The position numbers and the translations under genes were made by a program. Positions 39,601 to 47,831 of a stretch of 50,878 bases of DNA are shown here, one piece after another. Every line of letters begins with the position of its first letter. Position 1 is the stretch's first letter. The stretch comes from Synechococcus sp. BO 8801 (lineage in GTDB: Bacteria > Cyanobacteriota > Cyanobacteriia > PCC-6307 > Cyanobiaceae): positions 1 to 50,878 of the forward strand of contig NZ_NQKY01000021.1 of the NCBI RefSeq assembly GCF_002252675.1, in the 5' to 3' direction. The notes beneath the pieces are model-generated. The model was not told the origin of the DNA. It ran no database searches and saw only the letters and a list, made by a program, of their open reading frames with translations.

Positions 39601-40230
39601 CAGAGTCTGCGCAGCCTGCAGCAGCGCATGGAGGCGCTCGAGCCGGTCAATATGCTCGCCCTCGAGGAGCTGGAGCAGCTGGAGCAGCGGCTGGCCGACC
39701 TGGACGACCGCCTGGAGGTGCTCAGCAAGGAGCGGGAGGAGCTGCTGCTGCGGATCGAGACCGTGGCCACCCTGCGCCAGGAGGCCTTCATGGAGGCGTT
39801 CCGGGCCGTCGACGGCCATTTCCAGACGATCTTCGCCGGCCTCTCCGACGGCGAGGGCCACCTGCAGCTGGAGAACCCCGAGCAGCCCCTGGAGGGCGGC
39901 CTGACCCTGGTGGCCCACCCCAAGGGCAAGGCGGTGCGGCGGCTGGCCTCGATGTCGGGTGGTGAGAAATCCCTGACCGCCCTCAGCTTCCTGTTCGCCC
40001 TGCAGCGCTTCCGTCCCTCGCCCTTTTATGCCCTCGACGAAGTCGACAGCTTCCTGGACGGGGTGAACGTCGAGCGGCTGGCGGCCCTGATCGCCGCCCA
40101 GGCGCACCAGGCCCAGTTCATGGTCGTCAGTCACCGCCGGCCGATGATCGCCGCGGCCACCCGCACCATCGGCGTCACCCAGGCCCGCGGCTCCCATACC
40201 CAGGTGGTCGGTTTGCCGCCGGCGGCCTGA
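36622..40230 (+). CDS. smc: Chromosome segregation SMC protein
   Basis: Protein of 1202 aa. The N-terminal head has GPNGSGKSNILDAVLFCLG (Walker A). Long coiled coils (about 170-500 and 690-1020) flank a hinge around 520-660 (GIHGSVAQLGEVEERLRVAL, EPVYADVFRYVFGDTLVFAT). The C-terminal head has MSGGEKSLTALSFLFALQRF and PFYALDEVDSFLD. It loops chromosomal DNA with ScpA/ScpB, whose genes are not in the window. Start is TTG at 36622, giving VHINQVELTHFKSFGG, the usual N-terminus. The hinge carries a Gly/Ser-rich insertion (GGSGGSGGAALQRGSAGGSG). Confidence 0.95.
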   Translation: MVHINQVELTHFKSFGGSMTIPLEEGFTVVTGPNGSGKSNILDAVLFCLGLATSRGMRAERLPDLINSAVLREGKAAETSVTVRFDLGDWQPDSAEDGLDVPEQGPWLQRGQREWSVTRRLRVAPGGTYSSSFSADGVPCNLQQLQTQLRRLRVDPEGSNVVMQGDVTRIVSMSARDRRGIIDELAGVALFDSRIEQSRGKLDEVVERQERCRIVEQELLAARQKLERDCAKARTYQELRERLHQGRLHEQVLAWEEARTHGLALAGRLESLDRQQEQEREAIVAGEAEVVAAAAALEQLQAEVKTLGEDQLLAVQAELAGLETSGRELARQAELHGQQAEELQRRRQQLQQNQAELRRQQQALGERADDGAIDRAEALCRDAEAAVELSRRRLGEVAGRSGSWLEEQQERSRRRQELQERLAPLLAERQQLEERLRQAGERLEELGGEELQEDAAHGEAAAALAALAEQERSLRAALEERQEQARELAEAVALQQRTRVRLEQEQTSLERDIARLDSRRETLQESRGTGALRLLLEAGLEGIHGSVAQLGEVEERLRVALEVAAGGRLAQVVVEDDRIAARAIELLKSRRAGRLTFLPLNRIRGGSGGSGGAALQRGSAGGSGGAGGLVGRAVDLIRHEPVYADVFRYVFGDTLVFATLADARRELGRCRAVTLEGELLEKSGAMTGGSLQQRSGQLGFGRSGDGDEAEPLRQRLLELGESLLACRRREAELGRSLEEVRPGLLELQQRQAALQAERSAAERTLAPRQQRRDQVAGRRRQLQEAHQADRGRMGVLEQTLPPLRQALAELEEAERAASGNDDSARWQGLQGELERADRALVEARRQRDDLEAERRDRALGAERLGSQLEALAGEERRLVEAVQALVAERQLWKERHQAEQERRTLLERQQSELQTRFGERRRARDGAEAHLAGRRQALQQRQWELQRRQEERLALAEEQRSHGLRLAQMERELPDPRPGLPEEVREAGLEALQQSLRSLQQRMEALEPVNMLALEELEQLEQRLADLDDRLEVLSKEREELLLRIETVATLRQEAFMEAFRAVDGHFQTIFAGLSDGEGHLQLENPEQPLEGGLTLVAHPKGKAVRRLASMSGGEKSLTALSFLFALQRFRPSPFYALDEVDSFLDGVNVERLAALIAAQAHQAQFMVVSHRRPMIAAATRTIGVTQARGSHTQVVGLPPAA

Positions 40231-40322
40231 GCCGACCGCGTGGGCCACAATGGGCCGACCAGGCTGTTCCAGGCCGTGAAGTCGCTCCCGTTCCCCCTGC
40301 CGTCCAGCCCCGATCTCCGGAT

Positions 40323-41501
40323 TTGACCTCCCCGATTCCCCCCTCCACCGAGCCCGCCGCCCCCAGCGACCGCCTCTGGCTGCGCTCCGAACTGATGGGC
40401 ACCCAGGTCATCACCCGGGACACCGGCCGCCGCCTGGGCGTCGTCGGCGAGGTGGTGGTCGACATCGACCGGCGTGAGGTGATCGCCCTCGGCCTGCGGG
40501 ACAACCCCCTCACCCGTTTCCTGCCGGGCCTGCCCCGCTGGATGCCGCTGGACCGCATCCGCCAGGTGGGTGACGTGATCCTGGTGGATTCAGCCGACTC
40601 CCTGGCCGAGGGGTTCAACCCCGAGCGCTACAGCAAGGTCATCAACTGCCAGGTGATCACCGAGTCCGGCGAACAGCTCGGCCGCGTGCTCGGCTTCAGC
40701 TTCGACATCGAGACCGGCGAACTCACCACCCTGGTGATCGGTGCCCTCGGCGTTCCCCTGCTGGGGGAAGGGGTGCTCAGCACCTGGGAGATGCCGGTGG
40801 GGGAGGTGGTCAGCAGCGGGCCGGACCGGATCATCGTCTACGAGGGGGCCGAGGAGAAGCTCAAGCAGCTCGGCACCGGCCTGCTGGAGAAGCTGGGCAT
40901 CGGCGGCGCCAGCTGGGAGCAGGAGGAGCGGGACCGGTTCCGCACCGGGGCCGTTCCCGCCGAGAACCAGCTGCCCGCGGGCCAGCCCACGGTCCAGGAG
41001 CAGCGCCGGATCCAGCCGGCCGCCAGCCGCAGCTTCCAGCCCGCCGAGGAACTGGAGTACGTGGAACTGGAGGAGCGGCGCGAGCGGGAGCCCCTGCGCC
41101 AGCGCCGCTACCTCGACGACGACCTGCCGGAACCGCGCCAGCGCCCCGAAGCCCGCCCGGCCGAGGCCTACGGGCGCGAGGGCGAGCGGATGGCGCCGGA
41201 CCGCTACGACGACCGCGTTCCTGACCGCACCCCCGACCGCATCCCACCCCAGCGCTACGGCGAGGAGCGCTATCCCGAAGAGCGCTACAGCGAAGATCGC
41301 TACAAAGAAGACCGCTACCCCGAGGAGCGCTACCGGCCCGAGCGCGGTTACGAGCCGGAGCGGGATCGTCCTGAGCCCCCCCGGGGACGGGAGCCCCAGC
41401 GGGACCCCTACGCCCCCCCCGAAGAAGCACCACCCCGGGAGGCCCCCCGCGCCAAGGAGCCGGTGGATGTGGAGCCCGAGATCCTCGACGACCCCTGGTG
41501 A
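40323..41501 (+). CDS. PRC-barrel protein with an RY-repeat tail
   Basis: Protein of 392 aa (TTG start). Two PRC-barrel domains (LWLRSELMGTQVITRDTGRR, GVVGEVVVDIDRREVIALGL; then INCQVITESGEQLGRVLGFS, DIETGELTTLVIG) occupy residues 20-185. A long charged, disordered tail follows. It contains six consecutive pentads of the type RYxEE/RYxED (41253-41342) and a Pro/Glu/Arg-rich end. PRC barrels serve as adaptor domains in photosynthetic reaction centres and RNA maturation (RimM). The role here is unknown. Adjacent to smc on the same strand. Confidence 0.8.
   Translation: MTSPIPPSTEPAAPSDRLWLRSELMGTQVITRDTGRRLGVVGEVVVDIDRREVIALGLRDNPLTRFLPGLPRWMPLDRIRQVGDVILVDSADSLAEGFNPERYSKVINCQVITESGEQLGRVLGFSFDIETGELTTLVIGALGVPLLGEGVLSTWEMPVGEVVSSGPDRIIVYEGAEEKLKQLGTGLLEKLGIGGASWEQEERDRFRTGAVPAENQLPAGQPTVQEQRRIQPAASRSFQPAEELEYVELEERREREPLRQRRYLDDDLPEPRQRPEARPAEAYGREGERMAPDRYDDRVPDRTPDRIPPQRYGEERYPEERYSEDRYKEDRYPEERYRPERGYEPERDRPEPPRGREPQRDPYAPPEEAPPREAPRAKEPVDVEPEILDDPW
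41253..41342 (+). repeat. Six 15-bp tandem repeats inside the PRC-barrel gene
   Basis: The repeats encode RYGEE RYPEE RYSED RYKED RYPEE RYRPE. Codon-level divergence between units (CGCTACGGCGAGGAG versus CGCTACAAAGAAGAC) shows the repeat is maintained at protein level rather than recently copied. Confidence 0.85.
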
Positions 41502-41519
41502 AAGGGCAGCCGCCCCGCC

Positions 41520-41936
41520 TCAGCCCTCGCTGAACTGCAGCGACGCCGAGTTGACGCAGTAGCGCAGGCCGGTGGGGTTGGGCCCGTCGTTGAAGACGTG
41601 GCCGAGGTGGGCGTCGCAGGTGGCGCAGCGGATCTCGGTGCGCTCCATGCCGTGGGAGCGGTCGGTGTGGGTGGTGATCGCTCCATCACTCACCCCCTGC
41701 CAGAAGCTGGGCCAGCCGGTGCCGGAATCGAACTTGCTGGCGGAACTGAACAGCTCGCTGCCGCAGCAGACGCAGTGATACATACCGGTGGCCTTGTTGT
41801 TCCAGTAGGCGCCGGTGAAGGCCCGCTCGGTGCCCCCCTCGCGGGCCACCCTGTACTGCTCGGGCGTCAGCTTGGAGCGCCAGTCGGCATCGGCGGGGAC
41901 AGTGCTGGCTGAGGTGGTGGAATCGCTCGGCTGCAT
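41520..41936 (-). CDS. msrB: Peptide-methionine (R)-S-oxide reductase
   Basis: Protein of 138 aa that reduces methionine-R-sulfoxide in proteins. The SelR domain is complete: two zinc CxxC pairs (CVCCGSELF and [10 protein letters not shown]), GWPSFW, and the catalytic Cys in [12 protein letters not shown]. The ATG at 41936 begins [11 protein letters not shown], a short disordered leader. Divergent spacing of 38 bp to the next minus-strand gene upstream. Confidence 0.95.
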   Translation of the reverse strand: MQPSDSTTSASTVPADADWRSKLTPEQYRVAREGGTERAFTGAYWNNKATGMYHCVCCGSELFSSASKFDSGTGWPSFWQGVSDGAITTHTDRSHGMERTEIRCATCDAHLGHVFNDGPNPTGLRYCVNSASLQFSEG

Positions 41937-41974
41937 GGTGGCGAGCCCCGCATGGGGCCATGGTGAGCTGAATC

Positions 41975-43273
41975 CTATCCAGATCGCACAGGCACACCGG
42001 AGCGCTCCGGCGGCGGCAGCAGGCCCCGCACCATGGCCGCCACCGCCGCCACGGCGCCCGGCTGGCCCCGCAGGCTGCGCAGGTCGTCGGCCATGGCCGC
42101 CAGGCGCTCGGGATGGTCCAGCCAGTCGGCGGCCTCGGCGGCGATCTGGGCCGGTTCGATCGGCCCCACCCGCTCCGGCACCACGGCGCGGCCGGCGGAG
42201 ATGTTGGGCCAGGCCAGGAAGCCGCGGTGGCGCATCCGCCAGGCCGTGAGGGCCACTCCCACCAGACGCCGCAGCAGGGGCAGCCTGGCCACCAGCCCCA
42301 TCCAGCCGTCCCAGGCCTGCATCACCGCCAGGTGCTGGGTGGGCACCAGCACGATCATCGGCACCGCCAGGGCGCCCAGCTCGGCCGTGTTGGCCCCCAC
42401 CGTGGTGAGCGCCAAGGCGCACTGACTCAGGGCGGCATGGGCGGGATGGCGCTCCAGCAGCAGGATGCGGGTGCCGGCCGCCGTGACGATCTCGTCGCCC
42501 TGGAGCTGGGGCTCACCGGCTCCCTGGTGGCGGTTCAGCGGGTTGGAGGGGCCGCCGTAGGCCAGCAGTTCCCGCACCGAGGTGGTGGGGGCCACCGGCA
42601 GCAGGAAGCGGCAGCCGGGCCGCAGGGCCGCCAGCCGGTCGGCGGTCTCGAGCAGGAAGGGCACCCCCACCAGCAGCTTGGCCCGCTTCGAGCCGGGCAG
42701 CAGGGCCACCCAGTCGCCGGGCGGGAGTGGATCGTCCTGGCGGGCCAGGGTCGAGAGATCGGCCATCAGGTCTCCCACCACCGTGGCCCGCTGCCGCCAG
42801 CGGGGGGCCAGGCGGCCGGCCGCGGTGGGCCCCATCACGGCGATGCGGTCGTTCCAGCGGGGCCAGCGGGCCACCCACTCGGCATAGGTGAGGTGGCGGT
42901 AGCCCAGACGGGCCGACAGCAGCACGGTCCAGAACTGGTCGCCGCCGAGGAACACCACCACGCCCCGCTCGGGCCAGGGGCCGTGGCGCCGGGGCCGCAG
43001 CAGCATCCACCAGAACCGGGAGGCCGGCAGCACCCGCTCGAACAGGCCCCAGCCCTCGGCCACCCGATGCTCCGCCCCGGTGGCGTTGGGGCACGGGACC
43101 AGCACCAGCCGCAGGCTGCAAGGGGCGCCGGGATCGCGGGGCCGCAGGGGCTGCAGCTGATGGAGCTGCTCGGCCAGCGGGCGCACCCAGGTGCTCAGCT
43201 CGCCGGGGCCGTTGCTGACCAGCACGATCGCGCTCGCGGCGGCTGGAGCGGAGACCGGCGACGGCTGGGTCAA
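41975..43273 (-). CDS. Lipid-A-disaccharide-synthase-related glycosyltransferase-like protein
   Basis: Protein of 432 aa. The N-terminal Rossmann-like start [20 protein letters not shown] and later [40 protein letters not shown] and [20 protein letters not shown] match the LpxB-related family conserved in cyanobacteria. True LpxB makes the lipid A precursor disaccharide; this paralogue may transfer another sugar. Its gene starts 42 bp downstream of tRNA-Leu on the same strand. The C-terminal 20 residues are Pro/Arg/Ser. Confidence 0.75.
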   Translation of the reverse strand: MTQPSPVSAPAAASAIVLVSNGPGELSTWVRPLAEQLHQLQPLRPRDPGAPCSLRLVLVPCPNATGAEHRVAEGWGLFERVLPASRFWWMLLRPRRHGPWPERGVVVFLGGDQFWTVLLSARLGYRHLTYAEWVARWPRWNDRIAVMGPTAAGRLAPRWRQRATVVGDLMADLSTLARQDDPLPPGDWVALLPGSKRAKLLVGVPFLLETADRLAALRPGCRFLLPVAPTTSVRELLAYGGPSNPLNRHQGAGEPQLQGDEIVTAAGTRILLLERHPAHAALSQCALALTTVGANTAELGALAVPMIVLVPTQHLAVMQAWDGWMGLVARLPLLRRLVGVALTAWRMRHRGFLAWPNISAGRAVVPERVGPIEPAQIAAEAADWLDHPERLAAMADDLRSLRGQPGAVAAVAAMVRGLLPPPERSGVPVRSG

Positions 43274-43314
43274 GAGAACCGCAGGTTCCGGGGGACGGGG
43301 CTGGAGAAGAAAAA

Positions 43315-43396
43315 TGCGGATGGCGAGACTTGAACTCGCAAGGCCGAAGCCACACGCCCCTCAAACGTGCGTGTCTACCAATTCCACCACATCCGC
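43315..43396 (-). tRNA. tRNA-Leu (anticodon GAG)
   Basis: The minus strand starts GCGGATGTGGTGGAATTGGT and ends with T-arm GAGTTCAAGTCTC and acceptor CATCCGC plus A. The anticodon loop TTGAGGG gives GAG (reads CUC/CUU). A long variable arm (GTGGCTTCGGCCT) fits a class II tRNA. Acceptor arms pair perfectly over 7 bp. CCA is not encoded. A T-run follows the 3' end. Confidence 0.95.
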
Positions 43397-43555
43397 GTGG
43401 TCGGATCGGGCCGGGGCCTTCACCGACTGAGCAATATACGCACAGGCTTCCCCACCCCCGGCGACCCCTAGGCAGGGGTGGTGCCGGTGAGCACTGATAC
43501 AGTCCGCCCCGGCACGGCCGCACCCCCGCCAGCCCCTTCGCCCGGACCTGCACGG

Positions 43556-44905
<1,350 letters not shown>

Positions 44906-44936
44906 GCGGGCCCCAGCTCAGCCTCCTGACCCCAGC

Positions 44937-45266
44937 TCAGCCGACTGACTGGCTGCGCAGCAAAGCGAGGGTGACCAGCCCCTGCTGACCCACCAGCAGC
45001 TCCCGCAGCAGGCTGATCAGCCCCACCCAGATCACCGGGGTCACGTCGACGCCGCCGATGGGCTGGATCAGGCGGCGGGTGAGGGCCAGAACGGGCTCGG
45101 TGGGTGCGCCCACCACCCGCATCACCCCCTTGGTGAGGTCCACGCTCGGGTACCAGGTGAGGACGATGCGGAACAGGAACAGCAGGGTCCAGCCCGCCAG
45201 GACCAGCCCCAGGGCCAGGTGCAGCAGGGGCAGGGGCGCCAGTGCGGAAAGGGCCGGGGCCGTCAC
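44937..45266 (-). CDS. YggT-family membrane protein
   Basis: Protein of 109 aa with two TM regions (LHLALGLVLAGWTLLFLFRI and VDVTPVIWVGLISLLRELLV) joined by the typical LTWYPSVDLTKGVMRVVGAPTEPVLALTRRLI loop, as in plastid Ycf19/YggT. Members are linked to thylakoid organisation, cell division or photosystem biogenesis, without a settled biochemical role. Convergent with accC. Confidence 0.85.
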   Translation of the reverse strand: MTAPALSALAPLPLLHLALGLVLAGWTLLFLFRIVLTWYPSVDLTKGVMRVVGAPTEPVLALTRRLIQPIGGVDVTPVIWVGLISLLRELLVGQQGLVTLALLRSQSVG

Positions 45267-45351
45267 AAAGCTCTAAGCGTCGGAACCCCGATCGTAGGAA
45301 GCCGCCGTCACTGCCTAGGATCCGCCGAGCTGTCCGGAGCGAACCCCTGCC

Positions 45352-45474
45352 ATGACCCCTTCCCTCGCCAACTTCCTCAGCAGCCTCGGTTGGGGCGCGG
45401 TCATCGTGGTGATCCCCATCTCCATCGCCCTGGTGCTGATCAGCCAGAACGACCAGCTCGACCGGCGCCTCTGA
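45352..45474 (+). CDS. psbX: Photosystem II protein X
   Basis: Protein of 40 aa, [20 protein letters not shown] and [20 protein letters not shown]. One TM helix with the conserved [11 protein letters not shown] segment matches PsbX, a small PSII subunit near cytochrome b559 that affects quinone exchange at QB. Located between yggT and ycf66 as in related genomes. Confidence 0.93.
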   Translation: MTPSLANFLSSLGWGAVIVVIPISIALVLISQNDQLDRRL

Positions 45475-45553
45475 TCCGACGGCCCCCCTGCGCCTGCCGA
45501 TGACACGGTGGGCGCGGTCCTTAGAGTGGGGCCCGTCGCCCGGGTGAACCGCC

Positions 45554-46528
45554 GTGGTCAACGCCAGCCTCAACTGGGCCAGCATCGTCGGCATCGTCCT
45601 GGCGGTCGGTGGAGCCTTCCTCTACTTCATGAGGAGCTTCAAGCCGGCCCTGGCCCGGGACTACGACGTGTTCTTCGCCGCCATCGGCCTGCTCTGCGGC
45701 GGCATCCTCTTCTTCCAGGGCTGGCGCCTGGATCCGATCCTGCAGTTCGGCCAGTTCCTGCTGGCCGGCACCACGGTCTTCTTTGCCTACGAGAGTGTGC
45801 GGCTGCGGGGGGTGACCACCGAGCAGGCCCGCCGCTCCTCCTACTTCGACGACGAGGAGCCCGCCGCCCCCTTCCGGCCCCGTGGTGGCCTCGGCGGTGG
45901 CCGCAGCTGGGACGACGAGCCCGACCGGTTCGATGAGCCCGAACCGCTTCGGCGCCGCATCCCCTCCCGCGAGGAACCCGAGGACGACTTCTACCGGCCG
46001 CGCCGGCCCAGCCGGGCCGCCATCCCCGAGCGGGCCGCCAGCCGTCGTGACGAGCCGGATGCCTGGGACAACCCCAGGGGCGACCGCGCCTCGGGCCGGC
46101 CCGAACGTCCCCCCCTCGACGACCGCCCGGACCGCACCGCCGGCCGCTACAGCGCCGCTGGCCAGGGCCGTTCCGCCACCAGTGATTTCGGCGCCCGTCG
46201 CCGTGACCGCGACAGCGCCCCGGAACCCCGCCGCGGCTCCCGCCCGGTGGCGGCGGCCGATGCGGCGCCCCGCTCCACCCGCCGGGGCACCGCCCCGATG
46301 GGCCGTGAGCCCGGCCCCGCGGCCGCCGGCCCCCCGGGAACCCCGATGGGCACCCCGATCCGCCCCAGCTCCCGCGGCGGCGCCGCCGATGACGTCAGTG
46401 ATGCCGACTTCTCGCCGATGGCCAGCGGCCGGCCCCGGCCCGCGGCCCCGGAGACCCGACCGCCGGCGACTGAGCCGCCCGCCCGTCCCCCTGGCACCAG
46501 GGACAACAGCTCCCGTTTCGACGACTGA
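45554..46528 (+). CDS. ycf66: Ycf66 protein
   Basis: Protein of 324 aa (GTG start). The N-terminal 90 residues hold the conserved Ycf66 membrane region: VNASLNWASIVGIVLAVGGA, FLYFMRSFKPALARDYDVFF and GILFFQGWRLDPILQFGQFL, with three TM helices. The remaining 230 residues are disordered, rich in Arg, Pro, Asp and Gly with RPR/RRD runs. Function unknown; the gene is shared with some plant plastids. Downstream of psbX on the same strand. Confidence 0.9.
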   Translation: MVNASLNWASIVGIVLAVGGAFLYFMRSFKPALARDYDVFFAAIGLLCGGILFFQGWRLDPILQFGQFLLAGTTVFFAYESVRLRGVTTEQARRSSYFDDEEPAAPFRPRGGLGGGRSWDDEPDRFDEPEPLRRRIPSREEPEDDFYRPRRPSRAAIPERAASRRDEPDAWDNPRGDRASGRPERPPLDDRPDRTAGRYSAAGQGRSATSDFGARRRDRDSAPEPRRGSRPVAAADAAPRSTRRGTAPMGREPGPAAAGPPGTPMGTPIRPSSRGGAADDVSDADFSPMASGRPRPAAPETRPPATEPPARPPGTRDNSSRFDD

Positions 46529-46583
46529 GGCCCCGCGCTGCCGGCGGCGGCGCCCCGCTGGCACCCGCCTTCCCCTGCTGGGG

Positions 46584-47105
46584 GTGGCGCTCCTGGCCCT
46601 GCTGCTCTCTGGCTGCGGCAGCTGGAGCTGGGGCCGCCGCAGCGCTGGTCCGGTGGGCTGGGGCAGCGCCGATCGCCAGGATCCGGCCCTCAGCGGCAAC
46701 GGCCGTGTGCTGGCCAGCGTGGTGCGCCGGGACGGCCGCGACACGGTGCTGCTGCAGGAGCAACCCTCCGGCACGGTGCTGCCCCTGCGCCACCTGCAGC
46801 GGCTGCAGCCCCACCGCTCCCCGTCCCTGAGCTGGAACGGCCGCTATCTGGCCCTGCTGGTGCAGGAGGGCCCCCAACGGCGGGTGGTCATCGAGGATCG
46901 GGCCACCGGACGGCTGCACCGCCTGCCGCTGCCGGGCAGCCTGGCGCCCGACAGCCTCAGCCTGGCCGCCGACGGCCGGCGCATTGCCATCGCCACCGAG
47001 GGGGACGGTCGCGCCCGGGTGCAGCTGTACGACCTCACCGCCCTGCTGGAGCCGGACCTGCCCGCCGGTCTGCCCGTGCGGGGCACCCCTGGTGAGGCCC
47101 CATGA
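46584..47105 (+). CDS. TolB-like beta-propeller lipoprotein, first of a pair
   Basis: Protein of about 173 aa. The lipobox is ALLALLLSGCGS; no ATG/GTG/TTG precedes the hydrophobic stretch, so a GTG at 46584 is assumed and the true start may use a rarer codon upstream. The rest has three WD/TolB-like repeats: DPALSGNGRVLASVVRRDGR, SPSLSWNGRYLALLVQEGPQ and SLSLAADGRRIAIATEGDGR. The stop overlaps the next gene (ATGA). A periplasmic or thylakoid-lumen protein is expected. Confidence 0.6.
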   Translation: MALLALLLSGCGSWSWGRRSAGPVGWGSADRQDPALSGNGRVLASVVRRDGRDTVLLQEQPSGTVLPLRHLQRLQPHRSPSLSWNGRYLALLVQEGPQRRVVIEDRATGRLHRLPLPGSLAPDSLSLAADGRRIAIATEGDGRARVQLYDLTALLEPDLPAGLPVRGTPGEAP

Positions 47106-47608
47106 CGGCGGGGGCCAGCAGCCGGATGAGGGCGGCAGCGGTGGCGATCGTGGCGGCCCTGCAGCCACTGCTGGCGGGCTGCATGGTCCCCCTCCCCCAG
47201 CCCCTGCTGGGGCTGAACCAGCGCCTCGAGGCGGCCGGCCCCGCCCGGGCCCCCTCCCTCGCCGGCGACTGGCTGGCCCTGATCGTCAGCAGGGGCGGCC
47301 GCGACCGGGTGGAGCTGGTGGACCTGCAGCGCCAGCAGCCGGTGCCCCTGCCGGGCCTGGAGCGCCCCGACGCCCAGCCCCTGAGCGTGGCGGTGGATGG
47401 TCGCGGTGAGCGGCTGGCCCTGGTGCGCCAGCTGGAGGGGCGCACCGAGCTGGTGCTCTACCGCCGCAACCTGATGGCCCTGCAGCCGGTGCCGCTCCAG
47501 CCCCCCGGCGTGCCCCGGCGGGTGTCCCTGCGGGCCGACGGCCGCGAGCTGGCGGTGGAGGTGAGCCGCCAGGGCCAGTGGCAGGTGGATCTGATCGCCG
47601 TGCCCTGA
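47102..47608 (+). CDS. TolB-like beta-propeller lipoprotein, second of a pair
   Basis: Protein of 168 aa. Signal and lipobox are AAAVAIVAALQPLLAGCMVP. Three repeats mirror those of the upstream protein: APSLAGDWLALIVSRGGRDR, PLSVAVDGRGERLALVRQLE and RVSLRADGRELAVEVSRQGQ. The two genes are paralogues translated together (4-nt overlap). A six-bladed propeller made from two three-blade halves is possible. Its stop abuts the convergent hli gene. Confidence 0.65.
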   Translation: MTAGASSRMRAAAVAIVAALQPLLAGCMVPLPQPLLGLNQRLEAAGPARAPSLAGDWLALIVSRGGRDRVELVDLQRQQPVPLPGLERPDAQPLSVAVDGRGERLALVRQLEGRTELVLYRRNLMALQPVPLQPPGVPRRVSLRADGRELAVEVSRQGQWQVDLIAVP

Positions 47609-47827
47609 TCAGGGCACCAGGCCCGCCCAGTGCAGGAAGGTGTCGTGGCTGAGGGCTTCGACCAGCAGCACGGCGACGAAGCCGAGCATGGCGAAACGGC
47701 CGTTGACCCGCTCGGCGTAGCCGCTCCAGCCGAAGGCCGGCACCTCGGAGGTGGTGGCGCTGGTGGCGGGCGGGATGGCGGCGGCCGGGGATGCGTCGGC
47801 TGATGGGGTGGCGGAAGGGTCGCTCAT
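47609..47827 (-). CDS. High-light-inducible (Hli/Scp) protein
   Basis: Protein of 72 aa from the ATG at 47827. The C-terminal helix has the chlorophyll-binding motif ERVNGRFAMLGFVAVLLVEA, the Hlip form of ExxNGRxAMxG. A Pro/Ala/Ser-rich N-terminus precedes FGWSGYAERVNG. Hlips bind chlorophyll and carotenoid and protect photosystem assembly under excess light. Ends one base after the stop of the convergent lipoprotein gene, and lies 4 bp downstream of the ABC transporter stop. Confidence 0.88.
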   Translation of the reverse strand: MSDPSATPSADASPAAAIPPATSATTSEVPAFGWSGYAERVNGRFAMLGFVAVLLVEALSHDTFLHWAGLVP

Positions 47828-47831
47828 CGGA

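Noticed and set aside
36373-40248. 1291-codon minus-strand frame
   Set aside because: Antisense shadow of smc; repetitive Leu/Gln/Gly composition results from the coiled-coil codons on the other strand.
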